DNA of 64,000 nt from NCBI RefSeq assembly GCF_014191605.1, contig NZ_JACHWU010000001.1, positions 1,426,001-1,490,000 on the forward strand, read 5' to 3'. Below, one piece after another: positions 16,430 to 25,151 of this stretch. The DNA is from Prauserella isguenensis (lineage in GTDB: Bacteria; Actinomycetota; Actinomycetes; Mycobacteriales; Pseudonocardiaceae). A program made the translations under genes and the position numbers. Position 1 is the stretch's first letter; every line of letters begins with the position of its first letter. The notes beneath the pieces were generated by a model, which worked only from the letters and a program-made list of their open reading frames with translations, had not been told where the DNA came from and did no database searches.

Positions 16430-17941
16430 TTATTCCCCGATGACGGGTGGTGCGGTGCGTTCGTCGGTGCCGAAGAGGCTGTCGGGGTCGGCTTCGACGA
16501 GCCAGGAGGGACGCTGGTGTTCTTCCTCGTCGCCACCCTGTTGACCTTTGCCGGCCCCGGCGCCGCCCATCATTCCCGAGCCGCCCCGGGCACCCGACCC
16601 GCCGGCTGCGGCGGCCGCGCCGGGCGCCGCACCCGTACCACCGGTCATGCCCTTCGCCGCACCCGAAGCGGCCCCGGCGCCCGCGGCCCCACCCGCGCCC
16701 GCCGCGCCCTTCGCAGCACCGGCGGCCGAGCCACCACCGGTCGGACCGAACCCGGCCGACGCGGCCCGGCCACCGAGCTTGCTGTTGTACGGCGTCGCAC
16801 GGCCCGCCTGGCCACCGCCGCTCATCGGCCCGACCGGCGCCGGACCCATACCGCCGAAGCCCGGACCCGCGCCCGTGGTCGGCACCCGCGGCCCGACCGG
16901 ACCATTACCCTGCGGACCCGTGCCCGGCACCTGCCCCGCACCCGTCGACGGGCCGCGACCGGCCACCGGCGTCGGCACAGCACCCGGGCTGTTGTTGCCT
17001 GACGGGCCGTTGTACCCGCCACCACCGGTCGGGCCACCACCCGTCACCGGAGCACCACCCGTCTGGCCACCGGTGTAACCGGACGCGCTCGTCGCATCCC
17101 CACCCGAGATGTCGATGACATCGCTGCTGCGGCCGAGGCCGGCCTTGTCGCCGGAGCCCGCGGTGAACGTGGGCGGCTCGGAGAACGCGGGCTGCTTCGA
17201 AGCGGCCTGGTACAGGTTCTGGTCGTAATCGGTCATGACCTGCACGGCCTCTTGGTGCGCGGCGTCGGCCTTCTCCCGCGTCTCCATGGCCTTGTTGAAC
17301 GCGCCGATCGGGTCCAACGGGTTGTCCTTGACGGCGGACCCGAAGTCCTTCATCAGCCCGCCCGTCTCGACCGGCTCCGGCATCGTGTTCTTCGCCGTCT
17401 CGGCCGCGCCCGACTGCGCATACGTCGCTTCCGACGCCAGCTGCGCGTTGGTGGCGTTCGAATCCGCCCACGTCGACATCTGGTTGAAGTAGCCGAAGGC
17501 GCTCTCGGCGGCGTCGCCCTCCCACTCGTGACGCGCCTTGCCCACGCTCTCGTTCGTCCGCTGCGACAGCCGGTCCAGAACGCCCTTGATCTTGCTGAAC
17601 GTCTCGGACATCTGGTTGACCTGGGCGGGGTCCAGGTTCGTGGTCACGAAGCCCTTCATCTCGGCATGCTGCCGGCCCTGGTAATTCTGGTCGGACCCGT
17701 TGAGCCCCTCGAGTACCTCCGCATCCTGCGCGAGCTTCTCGATCTGCTTGTCGTTCATGCCCGCGGCGCGTGCCTCCGCGACGAACTGGCCCAACGGCAT
17801 GCCGAACGGACCGTCCATTCCCGCAGCCTGGGCCTGATACATGGCCTCGCGCTGCTGCGGCGACAGGTCCGCACCATCGCTGCCGGTCATGGTGCCTACC
17901 GGGCCGACGGCGTTGCCGTCGCCGTTGCCGGGCTGCGACAT
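16430..17941 (-). CDS. PPE-like / ESX-secreted-type protein with Gly-Pro-Ala-rich C-terminal half
   Basis: A 503-residue protein. Residues 1-230 are helical: LSPQQREAMYQAQAAGMD, FVAEARAAGMNDKQIEKLAQ, then a WXG100/PPE-like helical hairpin around MSETFSKIKGVLDRLSQR and KARHEWEGDAAESAFGYFNQ (a Trp-Glu-Gly turn). Residues 260-480 are low complexity rich in Gly, Pro, Thr and Ala; the last 25 residues (PSWLVEADPDSLFGTDERTA) are conserved-looking and acidic. ATG 17941 with GGGGGAAG upstream is chosen. It heads an operon with the helical protein and the DUF3558 lipoprotein. Secretion by an ESX system is inference; no ESX core gene lies in this window. Confidence 0.75.
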   Translation of the reverse strand: MSQPGNGDGNAVGPVGTMTGSDGADLSPQQREAMYQAQAAGMDGPFGMPLGQFVAEARAAGMNDKQIEKLAQDAEVLEGLNGSDQNYQGRQHAEMKGFVTTNLDPAQVNQMSETFSKIKGVLDRLSQRTNESVGKARHEWEGDAAESAFGYFNQMSTWADSNATNAQLASEATYAQSGAAETAKNTMPEPVETGGLMKDFGSAVKDNPLDPIGAFNKAMETREKADAAHQEAVQVMTDYDQNLYQAASKQPAFSEPPTFTAGSGDKAGLGRSSDVIDISGGDATSASGYTGGQTGGAPVTGGGPTGGGGYNGPSGNNSPGAVPTPVAGRGPSTGAGQVPGTGPQGNGPVGPRVPTTGAGPGFGGMGPAPVGPMSGGGQAGRATPYNSKLGGRAASAGFGPTGGGSAAGAAKGAAGAGGAAGAGAASGAAKGMTGGTGAAPGAAAAAGGSGARGGSGMMGGAGAGKGQQGGDEEEHQRPSWLVEADPDSLFGTDERTAPPVIGE

Positions 17942-18181
17942 AGCTACTTCCCCCACCTGGTCATCGGGTCGTCAACGGGCGCACACTTACGGTGACAGTA
18001 GTTGGACGTGTCGAACAGTGTCAGTGGTTCCCACGAAATCACACAACCGACGTCGGCCGTCCACACCTCGGCGCACGTCCTGCTCAGCCGTGGTTCCGCG
18101 CCGCTTCCACCGCCACGAAGCTCCGCCCGCGAGGTCCCGTCCACGACAGGGCTCCTCGCACGACAGGGCCCTGCGACACGA
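17942..18181. other. Upstream region of the PPE-like operon, no supported gene
   Basis: The 319-bp gap between the PPE-like start and sodA contains the sodA terminator at its right end. The part 17947-18070 is less GC-rich than its neighbours and probably holds the operon promoter. A 40-codon reverse frame from GTG 18066 ends in a TAG two bases before the PPE-like ATG; evidence is too weak to call it a gene. Confidence 0.4.
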
Positions 18182-18222
18182 CGAAGGCCCCGCGCCGGAA
18201 CGTGTCCGATGCGGGGCCTTCG
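18182..18222 (-). terminator. sodA terminator hairpin
   Basis: Perfect 12-bp stem CGAAGGCCCCGC / GCGGGGCCTTCG (18182-18193 with 18211-18222), 17-nt loop, about 40 bp after the sodA stop. Confidence 0.8.
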
Positions 18223-18260
18223 CGTGGTGCGCCCGAGTCGACCTCGGCGGGCGTGAAACC

Positions 18261-18884
18261 TCAGGCCTGCAGCAGGCCGTTGCGGCCGGCCTTGGCGTCC
18301 TCGAAGCGCTTGCCGATCTCGGCCCAGTCGAAGACGTTCCACAGGGCGTTGATGTAGTCCGGCTTCACGTTCTTGTACTGCAGGTAGAACGCGTGCTCCC
18401 ACACGTCGACCAGCAGGATCGGAACCGTCGGCAGGACCAGGTTGTTGTGGTGGTCGCGCAGCTGCTGGGTGATCAGCGTCTTGCCGATCGGGTCCCAGGA
18501 CAGCGCGCCCCAGCCGTTGCCCTGGATCGTGGTGCAGACCGCCGTGAACTGCGCCTTGAACTTGTCGAAGGAGCCGAACGCGTCGTCGATCGCGGCCGCG
18601 AGCTCGCCGGTCGGCTTGTCGCCACCGTTCGGGGACAGGATCTTCCACCACACGACGTGGTTCGCGTGGCCGGCGAGGTTGAACGCCAGCGTGGTCTCGA
18701 GTCCGACGATCGAGCCGAAGTCGTTCGCGTCCCGCGCGGCGGCGAGCTTCTCCAACGTCTGGTTCGCACCGTTGACGTAGGTCTGGTGGTGCTTGCTGTG
18801 GTGGAGCTCGTTGATCTCACCCGAGATGTGCGGCTCGAGCGCGCCGTAGTCGTAGTCGAGGTCGGGAAGCTCGTACGTGGGCAT
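18261..18884 (-). CDS. sodA: Superoxide dismutase (Mn/Fe type)
   Basis: A 207-residue cytosolic enzyme that dismutates superoxide. Metal ligands are His28 (in LHHSKHH), His76 ([10 protein letters not shown]), Asp160 and His164 (DVWEHAFYL). GWGALSWDP near 124-132 and the Mn/Fe fold hallmarks are intact. ATG 18884 ([20 protein letters not shown]) has an AAGGAGGG site; the frame is open 22 codons further up without a ribosome site. Fe versus Mn cannot be told with certainty by eye. It is a single-gene unit with a terminator behind it. Confidence 0.97.
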   Translation of the reverse strand: MPTYELPDLDYDYGALEPHISGEINELHHSKHHQTYVNGANQTLEKLAAARDANDFGSIVGLETTLAFNLAGHANHVVWWKILSPNGGDKPTGELAAAIDDAFGSFDKFKAQFTAVCTTIQGNGWGALSWDPIGKTLITQQLRDHHNNLVLPTVPILLVDVWEHAFYLQYKNVKPDYINALWNVFDWAEIGKRFEDAKAGRNGLLQA

Positions 18885-19086
18885 GAGCCCTCCTTCGTCG
18901 TTGAGGTCGCTTGCGCAGTTCGTCTCGTGTGCCAACCTAGTCGCCGTCACGGCTGCTTGCTAACCGGGTAGGCGTGAGTTGACCTTGCTCCCTCGACCTC
19001 ACTGGAGGTCAACGACCTGTCAGATGGGTCACGCCACGGAGTCGTCCCTCGAACCGGTGATCTCGCGGTGGTGCCGGCCGGGACTC

Positions 19087-19115
19087 ACCGGTCCGCACCG
19101 CCCGTGCGGACCGGT
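19087..19115 (-). terminator. Hairpin after heme oxygenase
   Basis: Perfect 12-bp stem ACCGGTCCGCAC / GTGCGGACCGGT (19087-19098 with 19104-19115), 5-nt loop, 3 bp beyond the heme oxygenase stop. Confidence 0.75.
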
Positions 19116-19118
19116 TGC

Positions 19119-19835
19119 TCACGCCGCGCGGTGCGTCTCGGCGGCGTCGGCGAGATCGTCGAGCACGGCGATGTTGAGCTCGAACGCGTGCTGAGTCTCG
19201 GCCATGATCCGCTCGTGTTCGGCCTCGTCCCACGGCGCCGCGTCGAGCAGCGCCCGATATCGCGTACGGAACGCGGACGGGCTGCCGAGCGCCGCGAAGT
19301 CGTAGAACCGCGCGCCAGGACCGGTGACGCCGTACGTCCGCTCCAGCAACTTGCCGACCACCTGGCCGCCCGCGAGATCGCCGAGATAACGCGTGTAGTG
19401 GTGTGCGACGAACCCGCCCGCCCAGTCGTAGGCGACCTCGCGCAGCCGCTCGACGTAGGACCGCGTGGCAGGCGTCGGCGTGATGCGGTCGCGCCAGCCC
19501 GGCCCCGCGAGCCGCTCGAGATCCACGACGAGGGCCTGCGTGCGGTGCAGCTCCGGAACGACGAACGGTGCGCCGACCTCGTCGGAGGTCATCGCGTCGG
19601 CGGCGTCCTCGAGAGTCGAGTAGATGAAGTAGTACTGCTCCGCCAGTTTCGTGTAGCCCTCGAGCGTCAGCCGGCCGTCCAGCAGCGCGTTCATGTAGCG
19701 GGAGTGGTGCGCGCGGTCGTGCACCTCGCGTGTCGAGTGCCGGAGTACCTGCGAGAACGGGGTTTGCGGGAGCGGCTGTCCCGGCGCCTGCGACTCGGTC
19801 TCGGGCCGTCCGGGGTGCACTGCCTGGTCGGTCAC
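19119..19835 (-). CDS. Biliverdin-producing heme oxygenase (HmuO-like)
   Basis: A 238-residue enzyme that opens the heme ring to give biliverdin, CO and ferrous iron. The proximal His lies in STREVHDRAHHS (His39), and the distal helix carries HHYTRYLGDLAGGQ, the classic family signature, near residue 135. FSQVLRHSTREVH at the N-terminus and FYDF near residue 175 fit. GTG 19835 has GGGAGG at 5 nt; an in-frame TTG at 19859 lies inside a palindrome. It follows the TetR gene on the same strand with a 21-bp palindrome between them, which suggests regulation by that TetR. Confidence 0.93.
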   Translation of the reverse strand: MTDQAVHPGRPETESQAPGQPLPQTPFSQVLRHSTREVHDRAHHSRYMNALLDGRLTLEGYTKLAEQYYFIYSTLEDAADAMTSDEVGAPFVVPELHRTQALVVDLERLAGPGWRDRITPTPATRSYVERLREVAYDWAGGFVAHHYTRYLGDLAGGQVVGKLLERTYGVTGPGARFYDFAALGSPSAFRTRYRALLDAAPWDEAEHERIMAETQHAFELNIAVLDDLADAAETHRAA

Positions 19836-19849
19836 GACGCCTCCCGCGC

Positions 19850-19870
19850 TTTCTGACAACGTGTCAGAAA
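19850..19870. promoter_or_regulatory. TetR-type operator upstream of heme oxygenase
   Basis: TTTCTGACA-ACG-TGTCAGAAA is a perfect 21-bp palindrome centred at 19860. It lies 15 bp upstream of the heme oxygenase GTG and just after the TetR stop at 19876. The TGACA/TGTCA half-sites fit known TetR-family operators. Confidence 0.7.
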
Positions 19871-19875
19871 CGAGC

Positions 19876-20505
19876 CTAGCCGTGAGCGGGCGCCCCCGGC
19901 GATGCTTCGCGCGGAATTACTCCGACCGCGCGCGACACGAACGCCACCGCGAGCTCGATCGCCTGCGGCAGTTCCTCCGGCGGGACATCGACGACCTGGC
20001 GGGCACCGAGCGCGGCGCTGACCATCGGCGCGAGCACCGCGACGTCCTGCCGCGGCCAGCGGCCGCGGCTCATGCCCTTCTCGAGGATGTCGGTGAGCAT
20101 GCGGCCGATCGGGTCGGCGTGCGCGGCGATGCGGCGGTACGACGACGGCGCGAGCGCCGAGGCGAGCGTCGCGCCGGGCGGCAGGTGGTAGTCGGCGAGC
20201 GTCTCCAGCTGCAGGCGCGCGAACACGGCGAGCTTGTCGGCCGGGTCGTCGACCGCTTCGACGGCGTCGGTCAGCCGTGTGACGTAACGGGCGACCTCGT
20301 CCTCCACGAACTCGACCAGCAGGTGCTCGCGGTCGGGGAAGTGGTTGTAGATCGCGGTGCGGCCCACGCCCGCCTCCGCGGCGACCCCGGACAGCGTGAT
20401 CGCGTCGAACCCGCGCTCGTACAGCTGGTTCCGGAGGGCGTCGAACACCTTCTCGCGCACCTGCCTGCGGTGCTCGTCCAGCGAGCTTCCGATGATCTTC
20501 GGCAT
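19876..20505 (-). CDS. TetR family transcriptional regulator
   Basis: A 209-residue repressor-type protein. The N-terminal HTH is VREKVFDALRNQLYERGFDA then LSGVAAEAGVGRTAIYNHFP (residues 15-60); the rest is an all-helical ligand domain. ATG 20505. The next gene on the strand is heme oxygenase, 40 bp downstream, with a perfect palindrome in the gap. It is likely to control heme oxygenase, and possibly senses heme or an oxidant; the ligand is inference. Confidence 0.9.
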   Translation of the reverse strand: MPKIIGSSLDEHRRQVREKVFDALRNQLYERGFDAITLSGVAAEAGVGRTAIYNHFPDREHLLVEFVEDEVARYVTRLTDAVEAVDDPADKLAVFARLQLETLADYHLPPGATLASALAPSSYRRIAAHADPIGRMLTDILEKGMSRGRWPRQDVAVLAPMVSAALGARQVVDVPPEELPQAIELAVAFVSRAVGVIPREASPGAPAHG

Positions 20506-20552
20506 CGCCGCGCCTTTCGTCGCCGGGCCGGAGTGGTCGCCGGGCCGGAGTA

Positions 20553-22049
20553 TCAGCCTACCGGCCAGTCGTGCACCGGCCTGCCCTCACGCGCCAGTTC
20601 GAGGTAGTCGCCGAGCATCACGGCCAGCGCGGACTCCCGGTTCAGTCCACGGTCCTGCGCGGCGGCGACGGCCTCCCGCTGCCACACGCTGCCGTTGCGC
20701 TTGGTGACGCAGCGGCGCTCGATGATCCCGAGGTAGCGGTCGATCACGGTCGCCGACACCCCGGAACTGCGCAGTCCCTCGTGCGCCAGCGGCAACAGCA
20801 CCCGCAGTGCGAGCTCGTCGGGCGGGATCGAGCCGATGTCGGGCCAGTAGAACTGTGCGTCGAAGCCGTGCCGGGCGCCGGCGTGCAGGTTCTGCTCGGC
20901 GGCCTGGAACGACATGCGCGTCCACACGGGCCGTTCCTCCTCGGTCAATGCACGCTGGGCGCCGTAGAACAGGGCCGCGTTGGCCATCATGTCCACGACC
21001 GTCGGGCCTGCGGGCAGCACCCGGTTCTCCACCCGCAGGTGCGGCGAGCCGTCCACGACGTCGTACACCGGCCGGTTCCACCGCCACACCGTCCCGTTGT
21101 GCAGCCGCAGTTCGGTCAATCGCGGCACTCTGCCGTCGGCGAGGGCGTCCATCGGGTCCTCGTCGTCCGTCTCCGGCAGCAGGCCGGGGAAGTAGCGCAG
21201 GTTCTCCTCGAACAGGTCGAAGATCGAGGTGATCCACCGTTCGCCGAACCACACGCGCGGGCGCACGCCCTGGTTCTTGAGCTCGTCCGGGCGGGTGTCG
21301 GTGGCCTGCAGGAACAGCGGGATCCGGGTCTCGGCCCACAGCGACTTGCCGAGCAGGAACGGCGAGTTCGCCCCGAGCGCCACCTGCGGACCCGCCAGGC
21401 ACTGCGCGGCGTTCCAGTGAGGGGCGAAGTCGTCGGGCGCCACCTGCAGGTGCAGCTGCACCGAGGTGCACGCCGCTTCGGGCAGGATCGACTCGGCGTA
21501 GGTGTGCAGGTCCTCGGCCTGCCCGCCCGGCAGGCCCGCGCCCTCCAGAGACAGCAGCGGGCATTCGCCGCGGGTGGCGAGGATGCGGTCGTTGAGCAGG
21601 GCGTAGCGCGGGTTGTCGGTCAGCCACTTCTGGTCGAAGTGCTCGTTGCCGAGCGTCGGCAGGATGCCGATCATGGCCACCTGTGCGCCGTTGCCGTCCG
21701 CCTTGGCCTCCGCGCGGCCGAGGTGCGCGTTCAGGTCGCCTTCGAGCTGCAACGCCGACTCGCCGTCCAGCGGGCGCGGAGGGACGTTCAGTTCGATGTT
21801 GTGCTGGGAGAGTTCGGTGGTGAACAGTTCGTCGTCGATCGAGGCCAGCACGGCCGCGTTCGACATCGACGGGCGCATCGCCTGGTCGACGAGATTCAGC
21901 TCCACTTCGAGGCCGATGTGTTTGCGGGGGAACGTGAAGTGTTCCCCGGCGAGCATGCGGGCGAACGTGTCGAGGCAGCGTTGCATCTTGTCGCGGTACC
22001 GGCCTCGTTCGTGTGGGGGACGGCTTCTCGGAGCGACGTCCTGACCCAT
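20553..22049 (-). CDS. Glutamate-cysteine ligase family (GCS2) protein
   Basis: A 498-residue enzyme of the carboxylate-amine ligase fold. The N-terminus (MLAGEHFTFPRKHIGLEVEL) has the Glu-x-Glu metal-binding motif; other conserved parts are LSQHNIELNVPPRPL, VAMIGILPTL, SVQLHLQVAPDDFAPHWNAA and WRWNRPVYDVVDGSPHLRVE. These fit GCS2-type ligases that couple glutamate to cysteine or to another amine. Start ATG 22049 follows GGGAGG with 7-nt spacing. Actinobacteria of this group make mycothiol and not glutathione, so the product may be gamma-glutamylcysteine for another use (for example ergothioneine, as with EgtA) or another amide; no egt genes are in this window. Confidence 0.85.
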   Translation of the reverse strand: MGQDVAPRSRPPHERGRYRDKMQRCLDTFARMLAGEHFTFPRKHIGLEVELNLVDQAMRPSMSNAAVLASIDDELFTTELSQHNIELNVPPRPLDGESALQLEGDLNAHLGRAEAKADGNGAQVAMIGILPTLGNEHFDQKWLTDNPRYALLNDRILATRGECPLLSLEGAGLPGGQAEDLHTYAESILPEAACTSVQLHLQVAPDDFAPHWNAAQCLAGPQVALGANSPFLLGKSLWAETRIPLFLQATDTRPDELKNQGVRPRVWFGERWITSIFDLFEENLRYFPGLLPETDDEDPMDALADGRVPRLTELRLHNGTVWRWNRPVYDVVDGSPHLRVENRVLPAGPTVVDMMANAALFYGAQRALTEEERPVWTRMSFQAAEQNLHAGARHGFDAQFYWPDIGSIPPDELALRVLLPLAHEGLRSSGVSATVIDRYLGIIERRCVTKRNGSVWQREAVAAAQDRGLNRESALAVMLGDYLELAREGRPVHDWPVG

Positions 22050-22233
22050 CGGCACTTTCCTCCCGAGTAACCGCGACGCCTCCCGCCGCGGTGTTTCCGC
22101 GGCAGCAAGCGACGTTGGCACATGCCTCACGTGTCCGACCAGCGGCCAAACCGGTGCACTGCGGGGTGTTCACCTCACACTCTGCGAGGGGCCTTCGTTC
22201 GCACGAACGGCGTACCCGGCGTTCGGAGCACCG

Positions 22234-23136
22234 ATGCCCGCGCAACAGGTGCAATGGGACACTCTGCGGGTGGCCTGCCGATTGCAGTTGATCTACACCG
22301 AGGACGTCGGGGACCCCCGGCTCGACGAGTTCCGCGACCTCACGACCGCCGACCGCAGGCCGGACCGGCCGGGTGGGCGCGGGCTCGTGATCGCGGAGGG
22401 AACCGTCGTGGTGCGCAGGCTCGTCGAGTCGCCGTATCCGGTGCGGGCGCTGCTCGGCGTGGAGCGGCGGATCGAGGAGCTGGAACCCGACCTCGCCGGC
22501 CTCGACGTGCCCGCGTACGTCACGTCGGCCGACGTGATGGCGGGGGTCGTGGGCTTCCACCTCAACCGGGGCGTGCTCGCCACCGCGGACAAGGCGCCGC
22601 AGCCGTCGGTCGCCGACCTCGTCCGCGACGCGCGGGTGATCGCCGTGCTCGAAGGCGTCGGCGACCACGAGAACCTCGGCGCGCTGTTCCGCAACGCCGC
22701 CGCGCTCGGCGTCGACAGTGTGCTGCTCGGCCCGGGCTGTTCCGACCCGCTGTACCGCCGCAGCGTGCGCGTCTCGATGGGGCACGTGCTGCGGGTGCCG
22801 TTCGCCGTCGCGAGCGGGCCTGCCGAGTGGAAGGCCGCCCTGGACGTCGTGCGGGAGGCCGGGTTCCGGCTGGCCGCGCTGACGCCGCGGCCCGGTTCCG
22901 TGCCGCTGTGGGAGGCCGCGGGGGACGAGAAGGTGGCGCTCATGCTGGGATCGGAGGGACACGGCCTCTCCGACGAGGCGCTCGCCGCGGCCGACGTCGC
23001 CGTGTCGGTACCGATGGCCGACGGGGTCGACTCACTCAACGTCGCGACGACCGGCGCGGTGGCGTTCTACGAACTCACCCGGCGCAGAGAAGGGGCCGCG
23101 GGCTGGGAAGGAGCGGTCGCGGATGCACGGCGCTGA
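22234..23136 (+). CDS. TrmH/SpoU family RNA 2'-O-ribose methyltransferase
   Basis: A 300-residue SPOUT enzyme. Residues 35-110 form the substrate-binding domain (RGLVIAEGTVVVRRLVESP), and the C-terminal knot has motif 1 GVGDHENLGALFRNAAALG, motif 2 LMLGSEGHGLSDE and motif 3 VSVPMADGVDSLNVATTGAV. Motif 1 Arg and the motif 3 Asn are the catalytic and AdoMet-site residues. It should methylate a ribose 2'-OH in rRNA or tRNA. ATG 22234 has GGAG 5 nt upstream; GTG 22270 is an alternative. It overlaps DUF2537 by 14 nt. Positional equivalent of Rv0881. Confidence 0.92.
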   Translation: MPAQQVQWDTLRVACRLQLIYTEDVGDPRLDEFRDLTTADRRPDRPGGRGLVIAEGTVVVRRLVESPYPVRALLGVERRIEELEPDLAGLDVPAYVTSADVMAGVVGFHLNRGVLATADKAPQPSVADLVRDARVIAVLEGVGDHENLGALFRNAAALGVDSVLLGPGCSDPLYRRSVRVSMGHVLRVPFAVASGPAEWKAALDVVREAGFRLAALTPRPGSVPLWEAAGDEKVALMLGSEGHGLSDEALAAADVAVSVPMADGVDSLNVATTGAVAFYELTRRREGAAGWEGAVADARR

Positions 23137-23932
23137 GCTGCAACTCGACGTACGCGGCGATCGCGCCGTGCTGACGGGCACGGGCGGCCGCGAGGCCGAT
23201 CCCGCCGCGTTCTCCCTCGGTGACGAGCTGACCGACGCGCTGCACGAGTGGGCGCGCGTGTCCGCAGTGGTGGGCGTGGGCGGTTCCCGCGCCGTCGACC
23301 CGGGCGGCGTTGACGCGGGTGCCGTTGAACCGGGCGGCGTTAGACCGGGCGGTGTTGACCCGGACGGTGTCGACCCGGGCGCCGTAGAACCGGGCGGCGT
23401 TGACCCGGGCCGCAGGGGTGAGGGTGACGCCGGCGGCGCGGCGGTCGTCGCGCACCGTGGCAGGCAGCTCGCGGGACGTGTCGCGGCGGCTCTCGGGGTG
23501 ACGGTGAGCTACCGCGACCCGGTCGCGGCCCGGACGTTCGTCGCTGTGCCGCCCGCCGACGAGGGCGAACCCGACTCCGGCGCGGCCGAGGCCGTGGCGG
23601 GCTCGGGCCGTGAGCACGGCCGGTTCGACGCGCTCGCCGAGTGGTGGCGGGTGCAGGCGGAGCGGAACCCGGGCCCGGTCCCCTGGGGAACCGGCGTACT
23701 GGTCGCGGTGTTCTTCGCCGTCGTGATGATCGCGGCGATGCTCGCGTTGGCCGGTGCGCTGGCCTCGGCGACGCACGGGCTCGTGGCGGTCGTGGCGGCG
23801 CTCGTGGTGAGCGCGGGCCTCGCGCCGTCGTTGTGGCTGGGCAGGCACGTCCCCGTGGTGCGCTGGATCGTCGGCGGGGTGGCGACCGGCATCGCGCTCT
23901 CGTGGATCGGCGTCCTCGTCAACGTCCTCTGA
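23123..23932 (+). CDS. DUF2537 membrane protein with internal pentapeptide repeats
   Basis: A 269-residue protein. The N-terminal 50 residues (MHGAELQLDVRGDRAVLTGT) form a small soluble region; residues 57-98 are eight tandem pentapeptides of type D/E-P-G-G-V; after RRGEGDAGG comes another soluble stretch; residues 190-265 hold three to four TM helices (GVLVAVFFAVVMIAAMLALA, GLVAVVAALVVSAGLAP, WIVGGVATGIALSWIGVLV), the DUF2537 part. The gene overlaps the methyltransferase by 14 nt. It corresponds to Rv0882, which as I recall is much shorter, so the repeat insertion is a local expansion. Confidence 0.8.
   Translation: MHGAELQLDVRGDRAVLTGTGGREADPAAFSLGDELTDALHEWARVSAVVGVGGSRAVDPGGVDAGAVEPGGVRPGGVDPDGVDPGAVEPGGVDPGRRGEGDAGGAAVVAHRGRQLAGRVAAALGVTVSYRDPVAARTFVAVPPADEGEPDSGAAEAVAGSGREHGRFDALAEWWRVQAERNPGPVPWGTGVLVAVFFAVVMIAAMLALAGALASATHGLVAVVAALVVSAGLAPSLWLGRHVPVVRWIVGGVATGIALSWIGVLVNVL
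23291..23412 (+). repeat. In-frame 15-bp tandem repeat inside the DUF2537 gene
   Basis: About eight degenerate copies of a 15-nt unit resembling GTTGACCCGGGCGGC, coding for pentapeptides such as DPGGV, DAGAV, EPGGV and RPGGV. The reading frame is kept, so it is a coding expansion and not intergenic sequence. Confidence 0.85.
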
Positions 23933-24167
23933 GAGCGCATCCCCGCTGCCTACTTGAGTGTGAAACCTGTCACGAACATGGCCGGTGAGAACGGACATTC
24001 GCGCCAGTGTGGACAGTGCGCAGGCGCAGGTCAGTGGGCCGAGCTCCGGGTCCGCGGCAGCTCACGAGTCGATAACGACCAGGTCGGAGTCTTGCCGAGG
24101 GGGTCCGGCGCGGGTATTGGGGCGGTCGGCGCGGGGGACCGTTCGGGGGACCGGTACTTTACGCCCC

Positions 24168-25109
24168 ATGGCTTCGTCGAATCCTCAAGACGTGTGCAAC
24201 GTCGTCGTCACCGGTGGCAGCGGTTTCATCGGACGCGCGGTCGTCGCGAAGTTCCGCGAACGCGGCGCGCGGGTCACGGTCATCGACAGGGAACCGTCCC
24301 CGTACCCCGACGACGAGGGTGTCGTCCACGTCCAGGGTGACCTGAAGGACGCCGCCGTGCGCGAGCGGGCGATCAAGCCCGGTGTCGACGGCATCATCCA
24401 CCTCGCCGCGATCACGTCGGTGCTCAAGTCGGTCGAGATGCCGGCGGAGACGTACGCCGAGAACGTCGCGATCACCCACGAGCTGCTCGAACTCGCCCGG
24501 ATCAACGAGGTGCCGAGGTTCATCCTCGCCTCGACGAACGCCGTCGTCGGCGACGTCGGCACGGCCACGATCAACCCGGACCTGCCGCTCGCCCCGCTCA
24601 CGCCGTACGGCGCGACGAAGGCCGCCTGCGAGATGCTCATGTCGGGCTACGCGGGTGCCTACGGAGTCACGACGACGGCGCTGCGGTTCACCAACGTCTA
24701 CGGCCCGGGCATGTCGCACAAGGACAGCTTCATCCCGCGCCTGATGCGTGCCGCCCTGGCGGGTGAGGGTGTGAAGGTCTACGGCGACGGTCAGCAGAAG
24801 CGTGACCTCGTCTTCCTCGACGACATCGTCTCCGGCATCACGGGTGCGTGGGACACGCAGTACGTCGGACGTGCGATCCTCGGCGGCGGCAGGTCGGTGT
24901 CGGTGCTGGACATGATCGACGGCGTGCGGGCGGTGACGGGTGCCGAGCTCCCGGTCGAACACGTGCCGGCACCGGGCGGTGAGATGCCGGCCGTGATCGT
25001 CGACATCTCGGGTAGCGCTGACACGATCGGGTACACCCCGTCGTACGACCTCAAGTCCGGGCTCGCCGCGACCTGGGAGTACTTCCAGAAGGCCGCAGCC
25101 ACGGGCTGA
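24168..25109 (+). CDS. NAD-dependent sugar epimerase/dehydratase (extended SDR)
   Basis: A 313-residue nucleotide-sugar enzyme. The Rossmann motif is TGGSGFIGRAVV (residues 15-26); HLAAITSVLKSVEMP and the catalytic YGATK near residue 148 follow, then LRFTNVYGPGMSHKDSFIPR, which is typical of UDP-glucose 4-epimerase-like proteins. ATG 24168 is the first Met before conserved sequence. The gene is 42 bp before a giant glycosyltransferase fusion on the same strand and 3.7 kb from a UDP-sulfoquinovose synthase, so it likely supplies a UDP-sugar to the same pathway. Exact sugar product unknown. Confidence 0.9.
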   Translation: MASSNPQDVCNVVVTGGSGFIGRAVVAKFRERGARVTVIDREPSPYPDDEGVVHVQGDLKDAAVRERAIKPGVDGIIHLAAITSVLKSVEMPAETYAENVAITHELLELARINEVPRFILASTNAVVGDVGTATINPDLPLAPLTPYGATKAACEMLMSGYAGAYGVTTTALRFTNVYGPGMSHKDSFIPRLMRAALAGEGVKVYGDGQQKRDLVFLDDIVSGITGAWDTQYVGRAILGGGRSVSVLDMIDGVRAVTGAELPVEHVPAPGGEMPAVIVDISGSADTIGYTPSYDLKSGLAATWEYFQKAAATG

Positions 25110-25151
25110 GCCGCCACCCGCCGAGTCGACCGACGAGAGAGACCGCCGAGA

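Noticed and set aside
17944-18066. 40-codon Cys-containing frame ending just before the PPE-like ATG
   Set aside because: No ribosome site, no family resemblance; more likely promoter sequence.
20587-22962. A 791-codon minus-strand open frame across the GCS2 and methyltransferase genes
   Set aside because: Arg/Gly/His-rich translation without motifs; overlaps two recognised genes.
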